A stretch of 64,000 nucleotides of DNA from Bacteroides fragilis. GTDB lineage: Bacteria > Bacteroidota > Bacteroidia > Bacteroidales > DTGW01. The translations under genes and the position numbers were made by a program. Within the stretch, counting starts at the first letter, position 1. Each line of letters opens with the position of its first letter. The notes under the pieces are model-generated. The model saw nothing but the letters and a program-made list of their open reading frames with translations. It did not search any database and was not told the DNA's origin. Below are positions 46,225 through 56,180 of this stretch, in pieces. The DNA is taken from contig CAMDBI010000021.1 in assembly GCA_945889005.1 (NCBI GenBank), forward strand, positions 1 to 64,000, in the 5' to 3' direction.

Positions 46225-48033
46225 ATGCTTAATATCAAATTAATAGCTTATTTATTGTGTTTTGTAAGTATTTATGCTTTTGCAGGTGAATACTCATTAA
46301 TAACTAATATTGCCAATCGAAACACTGTTTCGCTAAATGGCAAATGGCGAACTATTGTCGACCAGGCTGAAATAGGTAAAAAACTAAAATTTTGGGAAGA
46401 CAAAACGGTAAAAGACAAAACAGAATTATTAGAGTATAATTTCGACATGGCCGAATACCTCAATGTGCCTGGCGATTGGAATTCTCAACTCCCGGAATTG
46501 AACTACTATGAAGGTAAAATCTGGTACCGTAAAACATTTCCTTTTACACCAAAAAACAACAAAAGGTATTTTTTATACTTCGGTGCAGCAAATTACAAAA
46601 CCGAGGTATATTTTAATGGTGAGAAATTAGGCGAACATCTGGGTGGCTTTACTCCTTTTAATTTTGAAATTACTAAACTCCTTAAAAACGACAACTCAGT
46701 TGTGGTATCGGTCGATAATACCAGAAAAGTTGAACAAGTACCTACTTTAGTTAGCGATTGGAAAAATTTTGGAGGTATTACACGCGATGTACTTATTATT
46801 GAAGAAGATGAATTATTTATTGAGGATTATAGCCTACAACTAAAAAAAGGAAGTAATACGTTTCTCGATTTTAAAGTTTGGTTGAACGACTCAACTGCTA
46901 ACACAAAGCTAATTATTCAAATTCCTGAACTAAAACTGAATGAAGTTATTGATATAAAAAATGGAGAAGCACAACAGGAATTCAAAGTTAAAATTCCTGT
47001 TTTATGGACCCCAGAAACACCTAAATTATACAATGTTTCTCTGTATATCGACGAAAACAATAAGCTCACCGATCAAATCGGTTTTAGAACCATTGAGGTA
47101 AAAGGGAAGGATATTTTATTAAATGGCAAATCAATATTCTTAAGAGGCATCAGTTTGCACGAAGAAAATCCGTTTACTAACGGTCGTGCCCATTCAAAAG
47201 AAGAAGCAAGAATGATGCTTACATGGGCTAAGGAATTGGGATGCAACTACGTACGCTTATCGCACTATCCGCACAACGAGTATATTGTGCGATTGGCCGA
47301 TGAAATGGGATTGCTACTTTGGGAAGAAATACCTGTATATTGGCAAATTGACTGGGACAACGAGCAAACTTTTGTTTTAGCAAAATCGATGTTAAGCGAT
47401 GTAATTAAACGCGATAAAAACCGAGCTTCCCTGATTATTTGGTCGGTTGCTAATGAAACTGATATATCGGATAGCAGGAACAAATTTTTAAAAGCACTCA
47501 TAGATTATACCAGGGAAAAAGATAATACACGCCTGATTAGCGCTGCTCTTTTAACAGAAACGCATACCGAAGGCGATGTAGTTAAAAAAGTAGTAGATGA
47601 TCCTTTTGGTAATTATGCCGATGTTGTTTCGGTTAACCAATATATGGGGTGGTATGGTAAACCAACACCGGAAAGACTGCAAAATCTTGTATTGGATATA
47701 AAGTTTGACAAACCTTTTTTATTTAGCGAGTTTGGAGCAGGAGCATTAGGAGGTTTTCATGCCGATTCTCTCACACGTTGGAGTGAGGAATATCAGGAAT
47801 GGTATTATACCGAAACTTTAAAAATGTGCAATAGGATTGACCAACTACGTGGCATTAGCCCATGGATACTAATTGATTTCCAATCGCCACGACGTTTGCT
47901 TGCAAACTATCAGGATGGGTACAACCGAAAAGGTCTCATTTCCAGTGAAGGGAAAAAGAAAAAAGCGTTTTTTGTGCTTCAAAAATACTATCAGAATAAA
48001 GTAAAAGAATCGACAATAATTAATAACAAGTAA
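46225..48033 (+). CDS. GH2 beta-glucuronidase-like enzyme
   Basis: This 602-residue protein has a signal peptide (to AFA) and the three-domain GH2 core: VPGDWNSQLPELNYYEGKIWYRKTF near 82-106, an Ig-like domain and a TIM barrel with acid/base in WSVANETD (Glu near 411) and nucleophile in LFSEFGAG (Glu near 501). An NRKGL motif near 566-570 matches the NxK motif that binds the carboxylate of uronic acids in beta-glucuronidases, which argues against a galactosidase. It would release glucuronic (or galacturonic) acid in the periplasm, fitting its GH115-like neighbour. Confidence 0.85.
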   Translation: MLNIKLIAYLLCFVSIYAFAGEYSLITNIANRNTVSLNGKWRTIVDQAEIGKKLKFWEDKTVKDKTELLEYNFDMAEYLNVPGDWNSQLPELNYYEGKIWYRKTFPFTPKNNKRYFLYFGAANYKTEVYFNGEKLGEHLGGFTPFNFEITKLLKNDNSVVVSVDNTRKVEQVPTLVSDWKNFGGITRDVLIIEEDELFIEDYSLQLKKGSNTFLDFKVWLNDSTANTKLIIQIPELKLNEVIDIKNGEAQQEFKVKIPVLWTPETPKLYNVSLYIDENNKLTDQIGFRTIEVKGKDILLNGKSIFLRGISLHEENPFTNGRAHSKEEARMMLTWAKELGCNYVRLSHYPHNEYIVRLADEMGLLLWEEIPVYWQIDWDNEQTFVLAKSMLSDVIKRDKNRASLIIWSVANETDISDSRNKFLKALIDYTREKDNTRLISAALLTETHTEGDVVKKVVDDPFGNYADVVSVNQYMGWYGKPTPERLQNLVLDIKFDKPFLFSEFGAGALGGFHADSLTRWSEEYQEWYYTETLKMCNRIDQLRGISPWILIDFQSPRRLLANYQDGYNRKGLISSEGKKKKAFFVLQKYYQNKVKESTIINNK

Positions 48034-48061
48034 AACAAACAATTAACTAAATTTTTATGCT

Positions 48062-51000
48062 ATGGAGAAACAAAAATTAAATTTAAAAAAACTAATTACA
48101 ATGCTTTTTGCTATTGTAATTTTAAGTGGCTCTGCCAGTGCAGCGCCATCTGCCAGCTTTGCGCCAGATATTATTTGGCAGTCGATAACTGGTGCTACTA
48201 AGTATGGTTACGATCACAGTACTGTTGAATGGTTAAGGAATGAAGGGTATGTTGTATTTGTTGATACAGCAATAGTATTTCATGGCAAAAAATTAACTCA
48301 GGATGGTATTGATTCTATAAATGCCGCTAAGCTTATTATAATTAGCATCAATACAAATAGCTCTCTTTACCTTGATTCTATAGTAGGTAAAGGCATGGCG
48401 AAGGTTACTACCCCTGTTTTATGCCATAGTTCCAATGTGACCAGAAGTTCGCAAATGAGATTTTTCAGTACAACAACACGAGCTAGTGTCAGTACTAATG
48501 ATACTTTGAAAATGAGGAATATTGACTCTCGCCTCAATGCTAAAAGTGATACAATAATTGATACCAATGGAATCGAACATGCTACACCTGGAGGAAACGA
48601 AACTTATACCCTCCTGGCTAATAAAGATGGAAGTGGACGAGTACTTTTTGCTGAATTTGCAGCCGGAGTAGAAACATACCCTGGTGGCTATACACCCGGT
48701 AGTAAATGGGTGTTTTTTGGACCTAAGGGGCAGAAAAATGGTGTAATTTCATTTACCACGAGGGGTAAGGAATTGTACCTGAATACAATTAAATACCTAA
48801 AAACTATCCCCAGAAACTTTACTAAAAATGTCACCTTAAACGATGTAGCATTAAGCTGGGATGCCGTTACCGGTGCCGTAGGTTACAATGTGTATAGAGG
48901 TGCTGTGTTAATTGGCAATGCAATAACTACTACCACACTAAACGACGAGAACCTTGCCGATGGAACCTATAATTATACAGTAGAAGCTGTTAGTGCGGGT
49001 TTTAAGTCTGGTACAAGCTCGGTGCAAGCTGTTGTTGATACTGAATTAGATAAGCCTGCAAACTTAATAGCAGCTGTAAATGTGGACACCGTTAGATTGA
49101 GTTGGGATGCTGTTGCTGGCGCTGTTGGTTACAATATATACCGAAACAGCATTTTAGTTGGCGATTCAATTTTAGTAGCAAACTATACCGATGCAGATGT
49201 TGCCGATGGAACTTACATTTATGGGGTTACTGCAATCAACGGATTGGATGTAGAGTCTGATACTTCTAAAACACCTGAACAAATTATTAATACCAGCTAC
49301 CCTGCACCGGCTAATTTATCAAAAGAAATTGTTGGTAATGATGTAACTTTGAAATGGGATGTTGCTGCCTCTGCTCTTGGATATAATGTATACCGCAATG
49401 ATGTTAAAGTTGGAGATGCAATTGCTGACACATTTTATATAGACCAAGACCTGGCTGAGGGAACTTACAAATATGATGTTTCTGCTAAATCTCCTGCTGG
49501 AGAAACTTCAAAAACATCAATTTCGGTAACTATCGACACTAAATTACCTGCACCGATCAACTTTACTGCAAATGTTGCTTTAAACGTTGTATCTTTAAGC
49601 TGGGATGCCGTTGCCGGAGCCGTAGGTTATAATGTACATAGAGGCACTGTGTTAATTGGCGATTCAACAACTACTACCACACTAAACGACCAAGGTCGTG
49701 CCGATGGTACTTATAATTATACCGTAAAAGCAATTAACCAGTTCGATGTTGAGTCTGATGCAGATTCAGTTCAGGCAGTTGTAAAAACCAAATTACTTGC
49801 ACCTGCAAACTTTATCGCAACTGTAAGTAATGACACAGTTAGATTGAGTTGGGACGCTGTTACTGGCGCTGTTGGTTACAATATATACAGAAACAGCATT
49901 TTAGTTGGCGATTCGGTTTTAGTTGCAAACTATACCGATGCAAAGGTTGCCGATGGAAAATACATTTATAAGGTTACTGCAATCAACGGATTGGATGCAG
50001 AATCGCTCGCTTCTAGTGCTACTGAATTTGCTATTGGCAAACTTGTTGTTGCTGACATAATTTTCGAAACTGACAATTACAAAGCAGACAGTATGACCAT
50101 TGATTGGATACGTTCGAATAACTATACAGTATTTGTTGATACCGCGAAAATATACCGTAACAAGTTATTGCCGCAACTATCAATTGATGAACTAAATGCA
50201 GCAAAGCTTATCATTATTAGCCGTGAAACAAACAGCAGTCACTTTAAAACAACTAATATTGGAGCAGGATATAAACAGATAACAACACCAGTTCTTTGCC
50301 AAAACGCCTATGTTGTTCGCAAATCAAGAATGAATTTATTTAATTCAGACGAATTAACGGAACTACCAGGAGCTAATATCTATTTCAAGAAAATTAATCA
50401 AAAATTGCTGACTATTACCGATAGCATTCAAATAGATACTACTAGTTGGACATACATTAAACCAATAGGAACCGAAAACTATACCTTATTGGCCGATCCT
50501 ACTGCCAATGGTGGTGTTTTAATAGCCGAATTTAAAGGAGGGAAAAAAACCTACACAAGCACTGCGGATACCGGCGGGTTTGTACCTGGAGGAAAATGGG
50601 TATTTTTTGCGCCTAAGGGAACAACACCAGGTTTAACTCCAAGTTTCGTAACAGGCAAAATTTCATTTACCGATTCCGGCAAGGTGTTGTACATTAATTT
50701 ATTAAAATACCTAACAACTCCTCCTCCGGCAAAATTGGTTCCTGCACCTGAGAATTTAACCGGACTTGCTGTATTAAAAGACGTAACAATAAAATGGAGT
50801 CCAGTTATAGGAGCTTTAGCCTATAATATATACAAAGACGATATTTTGATTGGCGATTCAATTGTCGACACAACCTTTGTCAGTAGGGGTCTTGCAGATA
50901 AAGCTTACAAATTCGATGTTGCCGCTATAGATTCACTTGGTGTTGAATCAGATATTGCTACTGTACGTGTAGAAGTATATACTTCAGTTTCAGCACCCGT

Positions 51001-51472
51001 TACGCTTACAGCAATTGTAACAGGTAACAATGTTCGTTTATCTTGGTCTTCAATGCCAAATGCTGTTGCCTTTAATGTATACAGAGATAGCGTAATAATC
51101 GCCGATTCTATTACCTTAGTGACTTATACCGATCAAGGTGTGGCAAACGGAACTTATACATACGCTGTAACCGCAATCAATGTTTTTGATGATGAATCGG
51201 GTAAAAAAGAAAAGCAGGTGACTGTAAATTACATACCAAGTTCAATTTTAGGCTTTACTAAACCTACAATTTCGGTATATCCTGTTCCATTTGAAAACGT
51301 ATTAATGATTGATGAAAATGTAAAAATCAATTCATTAAAAGTTGTAAATATTACTGGTCAGTCAATTAATTATAAATTAGAAAACAACCAACTAAGTATG
51401 CCTGGGGCAGAGAGTGGTTTGTATTTTATACTAATAAATAATGAATTTACTGTAAAAGTTACTAAGAAGTAG
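48062..51472 (+). CDS. T9SS surface protein with duplicated unknown domain and seven FN3 modules
   Basis: After a signal peptide (to about SASAAPS) comes a 230-residue alpha/beta domain (about 33-262: DHSTVEWLRNEGYVVFVDTA, AAKLIIIS, TTPVLCHSS, KWVFFGPKG). A second copy lies at about 665-905 (DSMTIDWIRSNNYTVFVDTA, AAKLIIIS, TTPVLCQNA, KWVFFAPKG). Five fibronectin type III modules separate them and two follow, each with LSWDAVTGAVGYNVYR-like cores. The last 80 residues (ISVYPVPFENVLMI ... GLYFILI) are a T9SS sorting domain. The duplicated domain resembles a ThuA/glutamine-amidotransferase-like fold but has no recognised catalytic residues. A surface glycan-binding or scaffold role is inferred from location. 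Confidence 0.7.
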   Translation: MEKQKLNLKKLITMLFAIVILSGSASAAPSASFAPDIIWQSITGATKYGYDHSTVEWLRNEGYVVFVDTAIVFHGKKLTQDGIDSINAAKLIIISINTNSSLYLDSIVGKGMAKVTTPVLCHSSNVTRSSQMRFFSTTTRASVSTNDTLKMRNIDSRLNAKSDTIIDTNGIEHATPGGNETYTLLANKDGSGRVLFAEFAAGVETYPGGYTPGSKWVFFGPKGQKNGVISFTTRGKELYLNTIKYLKTIPRNFTKNVTLNDVALSWDAVTGAVGYNVYRGAVLIGNAITTTTLNDENLADGTYNYTVEAVSAGFKSGTSSVQAVVDTELDKPANLIAAVNVDTVRLSWDAVAGAVGYNIYRNSILVGDSILVANYTDADVADGTYIYGVTAINGLDVESDTSKTPEQIINTSYPAPANLSKEIVGNDVTLKWDVAASALGYNVYRNDVKVGDAIADTFYIDQDLAEGTYKYDVSAKSPAGETSKTSISVTIDTKLPAPINFTANVALNVVSLSWDAVAGAVGYNVHRGTVLIGDSTTTTTLNDQGRADGTYNYTVKAINQFDVESDADSVQAVVKTKLLAPANFIATVSNDTVRLSWDAVTGAVGYNIYRNSILVGDSVLVANYTDAKVADGKYIYKVTAINGLDAESLASSATEFAIGKLVVADIIFETDNYKADSMTIDWIRSNNYTVFVDTAKIYRNKLLPQLSIDELNAAKLIIISRETNSSHFKTTNIGAGYKQITTPVLCQNAYVVRKSRMNLFNSDELTELPGANIYFKKINQKLLTITDSIQIDTTSWTYIKPIGTENYTLLADPTANGGVLIAEFKGGKKTYTSTADTGGFVPGGKWVFFAPKGTTPGLTPSFVTGKISFTDSGKVLYINLLKYLTTPPPAKLVPAPENLTGLAVLKDVTIKWSPVIGALAYNIYKDDILIGDSIVDTTFVSRGLADKAYKFDVAAIDSLGVESDIATVRVEVYTSVSAPVTLTAIVTGNNVRLSWSSMPNAVAFNVYRDSVIIADSITLVTYTDQGVANGTYTYAVTAINVFDDESGKKEKQVTVNYIPSSILGFTKPTISVYPVPFENVLMIDENVKINSLKVVNITGQSINYKLENNQLSMPGAESGLYFILINNEFTVKVTKK

Positions 51473-51491
51473 TTAACTAAAAAAGCGAATA

Positions 51492-51535
51492 AAGTTGCTC
51501 AATTACCTGTATTATGGTTTTTGAGCAACTTTTTT
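51492..51535 (+). terminator. Hairpin terminator after the FN3 protein gene
   Basis: AAGTTGCTCAA (51492-51502) pairs with TTGAGCAACTT (51521-51531), followed by T residues. It precedes the next gene by about 25 bases and rules out the in-frame TTG at 51521 as a start. Confidence 0.8.
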
Positions 51536-51559
51536 ATTATATTAACACAAATTAGTATT

Positions 51560-53089
51560 ATGTGCCAGTTCAATAATAAAGTAATAATGGTAGTTCTGAT
51601 ATTTGCCTTAGTATCATGTACTGTTGGTTTTCGTGATGCAGAACTGGCTTCGGAAGCAATAGGAACCGTAAAAAGTAAATATTCCAGCGAAATAATAGCC
51701 TCACCATTTGGCATTCAGGCAGGTACTACAGAAGACTCTGTCCTTCAACATGCAGCGCAAATTGGAGTAAAATGGACTCGTTTGGGTGCCCATTGGCCGG
51801 GTATTGAAAATAAAAAAGGTATATATAGCTGGAGTAAACTCGATACCGCCATTAATGTAGTTATAAGAAACGGAATAACTCCGTTTATTACCCTTGGTGG
51901 CAGTAACGAACTATATTCAAAGTTGAGCACCTATGACGACGCCAAACTGGCCGCTATTTATGGTTATAAACCGGAGCCACCGGTAAAGGATGCCAAGGCA
52001 TTTACAGCATACCTTGCTTATGTTAGAGCCACCGTTGAACGTTATAAAGATAAAATTGATTACTGGGAAATTTGGAATGAACCCAACCACAGGAATTATT
52101 GGGGAGCAACACCCGATGGGAAAGAATATGGCATATTATTGCTTAAAACAGCTACTTTGGTTCGTGAACTGGATCCTGGCTGCAAAATTATTGCTGGAGC
52201 TATGGCAGGCATCGATCCGGCATTTGCAAACGATTTTCTTCAAGTATGCCCCGATTCATTAATTGATATTATTTCCTTTCATAATTATGGTGCTGTGCCC
52301 GAAGAGCGTGTTTATGCTGCTGTTGAACTTTGGGAGGTAATTCATAAATATAGCAATACTATTGAATTATGGCAGGGCGAATGTGGATACCCATCGCATA
52401 GCAGCACCCGCGATTACAGGGGAAGGGCCCCCTGGGGATTAAATATTCAGGCCAAATGGCTGTTACGACAAAGCTTTGTCGATTTATATTACTGCCATAC
52501 CACACTGAGCAATTATTTTAAATTAGCCCATACCGAAGGTAAAGGCGAAAAACACGAGCGGAAAAATTTAAGTTCGCTGGATAGCATATTTGGCTATCCT
52601 GAGCGTGGCGGCTCAAGGGTAAGAATAAAAGGCATAAATGAAAAATGCTTGCTTACCAATCCTGAATACAACAAAAAACCAGCTTTTTTTGCCTATCAAA
52701 ACCTATGCGCTATCTGGAAACCTGATTATAAAAAATATAAAACAAATTACACATTTGATATAACTAATGAAGGCGATTTTTATGGCATTTCCGAAGACGA
52801 TGCCTTTCCTTCGTTACCCTTGCTGGCTTCATTTGCCGATAGTGAAGGCAACCATTTAGCAGCCTATTGGATTCCTTGGAATATGCAGGAAAACATAATC
52901 AATACTGCAACGGTTAATATTACACTACAAAACCTTTCATTTAAATCACCTGTGCTTATCGATCCTTTGTCAGGTAAAGTATATCCGGTAAGCGTTATTA
53001 AAAAAGACAATCAAAGCATTATTGGCAATGTTCCTTTAACCGACTACCCTTTAATTATTGCTGAGCAGGCAACAATAGAAATTAAATAA
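51560..53089 (+). CDS. GH-A-clan glycoside hydrolase lipoprotein
   Basis: I start at 51560 (MCQFNNKVIMVVLIFALVSC); a start at 51587 (MVVLIFALVSC) is also possible. The sequence ALVSC is a lipobox, so this is probably a lipoprotein. The TIM barrel begins SPFGIQAG (about residue 47) and has the acid/base in YWEIWNEPNH (Glu near 174) and the nucleophile in WQGECGYPS (Glu near 273), as in clan GH-A (GH39/GH5-like). The family cannot be fixed. It is 510 residues. It may cleave the polymer backbone at the cell surface. The T9SS tail of its neighbours is missing. Confidence 0.75.
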   Translation: MCQFNNKVIMVVLIFALVSCTVGFRDAELASEAIGTVKSKYSSEIIASPFGIQAGTTEDSVLQHAAQIGVKWTRLGAHWPGIENKKGIYSWSKLDTAINVVIRNGITPFITLGGSNELYSKLSTYDDAKLAAIYGYKPEPPVKDAKAFTAYLAYVRATVERYKDKIDYWEIWNEPNHRNYWGATPDGKEYGILLLKTATLVRELDPGCKIIAGAMAGIDPAFANDFLQVCPDSLIDIISFHNYGAVPEERVYAAVELWEVIHKYSNTIELWQGECGYPSHSSTRDYRGRAPWGLNIQAKWLLRQSFVDLYYCHTTLSNYFKLAHTEGKGEKHERKNLSSLDSIFGYPERGGSRVRIKGINEKCLLTNPEYNKKPAFFAYQNLCAIWKPDYKKYKTNYTFDITNEGDFYGISEDDAFPSLPLLASFADSEGNHLAAYWIPWNMQENIINTATVNITLQNLSFKSPVLIDPLSGKVYPVSVIKKDNQSIIGNVPLTDYPLIIAEQATIEIK

Positions 53090-53098
53090 TTTACTGAT

Positions 53099-56002
53099 AT
53101 GAAGACACAACTAAGCTTTACAATTGTACTGATTTTTACAGTATTGACCTTAATTAGCCAATCGGTTATAGGGCAGGTTAAAATGTATCCAACACCGCTC
53201 AATGCCGTTACAAGTGCGGTATTCTCGCTCAAAGCCGATGGTTCGGCCGTGTATGTAAACGATTATATGGACTATCATTATGTTCATTTCGAATTATCTG
53301 GAACTACTACTATTGAGGTAACTGCACCTGAGAATATTTCGACTTACACGGTAAGTCCTGTTTCACTTGGCATTGTTGCCACGGTTCTTGGCAATAAACT
53401 AACATTTAACATTGTACAAAATAAAACAGATCACGAAACACCAAGCTATTTAATTGTTCAGATCAACAATCTTGAAAAATTGGTTATTCTTGCCGACAGG
53501 CCAGAAACAGATGTACCACAGGCAAGCGGAAGTGGAATATATAATGTAAGGAATGCTGCTTACAATGCCGATTCTACCGGTGTAAGCAGTGCACAAAGCG
53601 CCATTCAGAAAGCAATAGATGATGCAACAAACGCCGGAGGCGGTATTGTTTATGTCCCCTATGGTTTGTATCAAATTAAAGAAAACCTGACTTTAAAGAG
53701 CAATGTGAGCCTGTATATAGAAGCAGGGGCTGTTTTAAAGTCAATTGAAAACAGAAATGAATACCCTCTGGTAGCTGGAATCGAACCGGCAGTAATTATT
53801 CACAATGCCAAAAATGTAAAAATTTACGGCAGAGGCGAGATCAATGCAAGCGGTTTTGCAATCATGAATCCTATTCTTGGTTTTACTGAACAAAGTGTAG
53901 AGCATCCGCGCCGTAGGGTTATTGAAACCGATAATTCTCAAAATATTATTCTTAACGGAATTCTAGTAAAGGATGGAACTGGCTGGACTGTTGAGTTGAA
54001 ACTTTCCGACACAGCTGTGGTACAGAATGTTAAAGTGCTCAATCATAAAGACATCAACTATAAAATTCAAAACGATGGTATTAATGCAACATCATCGTCA
54101 AATACATTGGTTAATCAGTGTTTTGTAATGACCATTGACGATGCCATGTGTTCCAAATCGCGTTATAATGGAACAATGAAGAATTGCACTTTTTCAAACA
54201 ATGTGATTTATTCTTGGTCGTCGGGGGTAAAAGCCGGCATGCAAAGCACCGGCAACATGGTTAATATTGTTTTTCGTAATTGCGATGTGGTACATGCAAG
54301 ACGTGGAGTGGGTATTGATACCAGAGAAGGATATAAACCAATAGCAGGAGTGGTTTTTAATGATATTAGAGTCGAAGAGCTTGAACCTACATCGGGTGGT
54401 GGCGACTATGCCATTGAGTTTGCAACAGAATTAGCTCCGGTTGATAATATTACAGTGCGAAGGGTTACCTGTACAACAAATAACAAAATCAGACTGGCAG
54501 GTTTATTCGATTTAACAAATATAAAGTTTGAAGGCATAGAACTTAATAATAAACTTGTTATGTCAAACGCCATGGCAAATGCTTCAATTGAACCGGGAAT
54601 CAATGTAACCTATAGTTATGATTCGGTATTTACCGATGATATAGTTTATGATAGCACGTATAGCGATATATCTTCTGGCTGGACAGGCGCCGGATTAATA
54701 AACAATGGCATTAAAAACGATGTTGCTTCGAATAGTGCAACCGAAGCATGGATTGAATACTCATATACTGAAGCATTAGATATTTATAAAGCTCGGGTAA
54801 ATATTTCCGGCAATACTGGTACCACCTGGATGATTAAATATTGGAACGATACCTCAACTGTATGGTCGAATGCCTTTCCTGATGCTGTAACATTAATAGA
54901 AGGCTGGAACAATAAAACCTTTTATGCATCGGCTTCAAAAATTCGTTTTTATTTTTACAACGCTGCAGGAAACATTAACATCAATGAAATACAAGGTTTT
55001 GCCGATATCGTTGCTATAGAGAACAATGGTGGCGCAGATAGTAACAAGTGCTTACTTATTGAACCCGAAGACCTGAGCGGACACAAACAGTTTGCTCCCT
55101 TTTATGTGGCTGCAGATGCCACAGCCTGCAATGGTTCTTATGTCGTTTCCGATACCGATGGCGATTTAAACCTGCCAAGCAGTACCGGTGTAGTAAATGT
55201 CGATTTTTATGTTGATAGCGCTGCCAGATATAATTTTTTACTCAGAGTTATTGCTCTAGGTACAAGTGATGACTCGTTTTGGGTTATTGTCGACGGCGAT
55301 GCTGTTAAATACAACCTAATTAAAGCTAGTACAGAATGGATTTGGGTAGAAGCGCCCAAGTCGTACGATTTAACTAAAGGCTTGCACAACCTTAAAATAG
55401 TAAACCGTGAAAGTAACACAAAACTCGACCAGATACTGATTAGTACATCAGCAAATTTGCCTACGGGTTGTTCTTCGTGTGGTAATAAATACGACCCTTC
55501 TATTATTTATTATACGCTAAAAACCAGTGCAGTTGGATTGGGATCAATATCCCTCGACCGGGCAGATGGAGTTTATGTTGCAGGAACTTCGGTTACATTA
55601 ACAGCAATTCCTGCTAAAGGCTATTTTTTTGATGGCTGGAGCGGCGATACGCTTAGTACTACAAACCCTCTACAAGTAGTTATGGATAAAAATAAGAGTA
55701 TTGCTGCTACTTTTAGAAAAATCGAAACTTCAAATGCTAGAATATTCAGTAACAATGAAATCAATGGGCAGATTCAGATATATCCAAATCCTGCTAACAA
55801 TGTATTGTTTTTTAATATAGAAGGACAAATTGAAGGTACTATTACGCTATATGGAATTAACGGGATTGCTGTCAGAAAACAATACATCGGGCAGAAAAAC
55901 ACTATAAGCACAAGCGATTTGCCGGAAGGTTTGTACATGATTCAGTATATATCGGTTAATGGCAAAGTTAAGTATTCCCAAAGCTTATACATTACTCACT
56001 AA
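53099..56002 (+). CDS. Clan GH-N (GH28/GH49-like) beta-helix enzyme with CBM and T9SS domain, 967 aa
   Basis: Signal peptide to about VIGQ. An N-terminal beta-sandwich (27-145) precedes a right-handed beta-helix (about 160-500) with an NDGIN motif near 324 and TIDDAM near 345, the acidic residues of clan GH-N. The GHG and RIK motifs of polygalacturonases are not seen. Then come a discoidin-like region (500-640), a galactose-binding-like CBM (EPEDLSGHKQFAPF, about 650-780), an InlB-like repeat (GYFFDGWSGD, about 802-872) and a T9SS sorting domain (IYPNPANNVLFF, from about 890). It may be a surface glycanase for an acidic polysaccharide; the exact linkage is unknown. Confidence 0.78.
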   Translation: MKTQLSFTIVLIFTVLTLISQSVIGQVKMYPTPLNAVTSAVFSLKADGSAVYVNDYMDYHYVHFELSGTTTIEVTAPENISTYTVSPVSLGIVATVLGNKLTFNIVQNKTDHETPSYLIVQINNLEKLVILADRPETDVPQASGSGIYNVRNAAYNADSTGVSSAQSAIQKAIDDATNAGGGIVYVPYGLYQIKENLTLKSNVSLYIEAGAVLKSIENRNEYPLVAGIEPAVIIHNAKNVKIYGRGEINASGFAIMNPILGFTEQSVEHPRRRVIETDNSQNIILNGILVKDGTGWTVELKLSDTAVVQNVKVLNHKDINYKIQNDGINATSSSNTLVNQCFVMTIDDAMCSKSRYNGTMKNCTFSNNVIYSWSSGVKAGMQSTGNMVNIVFRNCDVVHARRGVGIDTREGYKPIAGVVFNDIRVEELEPTSGGGDYAIEFATELAPVDNITVRRVTCTTNNKIRLAGLFDLTNIKFEGIELNNKLVMSNAMANASIEPGINVTYSYDSVFTDDIVYDSTYSDISSGWTGAGLINNGIKNDVASNSATEAWIEYSYTEALDIYKARVNISGNTGTTWMIKYWNDTSTVWSNAFPDAVTLIEGWNNKTFYASASKIRFYFYNAAGNININEIQGFADIVAIENNGGADSNKCLLIEPEDLSGHKQFAPFYVAADATACNGSYVVSDTDGDLNLPSSTGVVNVDFYVDSAARYNFLLRVIALGTSDDSFWVIVDGDAVKYNLIKASTEWIWVEAPKSYDLTKGLHNLKIVNRESNTKLDQILISTSANLPTGCSSCGNKYDPSIIYYTLKTSAVGLGSISLDRADGVYVAGTSVTLTAIPAKGYFFDGWSGDTLSTTNPLQVVMDKNKSIAATFRKIETSNARIFSNNEINGQIQIYPNPANNVLFFNIEGQIEGTITLYGINGIAVRKQYIGQKNTISTSDLPEGLYMIQYISVNGKVKYSQSLYITH

Positions 56003-56180
56003 AAGCAATAAACAGGGACTACCAACAGTACAATTTTTTGTAATTACGATAATTGAAACACTCTTAAATTTGAAATAAACATTTTGACCGGAGCTTATCC
56101 TATTGTTCATAATAGGATAGCTTTTGTCTTATTGCCGAAGCAAAAATCGACTCAGAAAAACAATTTAAATTTTAAATTAA
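56003..56180 (+). other. Intergenic region, nothing definite
   Basis: A short AT-rich gap between two beta-helix enzyme genes. A possible hairpin TCCTATTGTTCATAATAGGA (56097-56116) may act as terminator or leader structure. Confidence 0.45.

Noticed and set aside
51521-51559. Upstream TTG start for the GH-A lipoprotein
   Set aside because: The TTG lies in the right arm of a terminator hairpin, and the downstream ATG gives a better lipoprotein signal.
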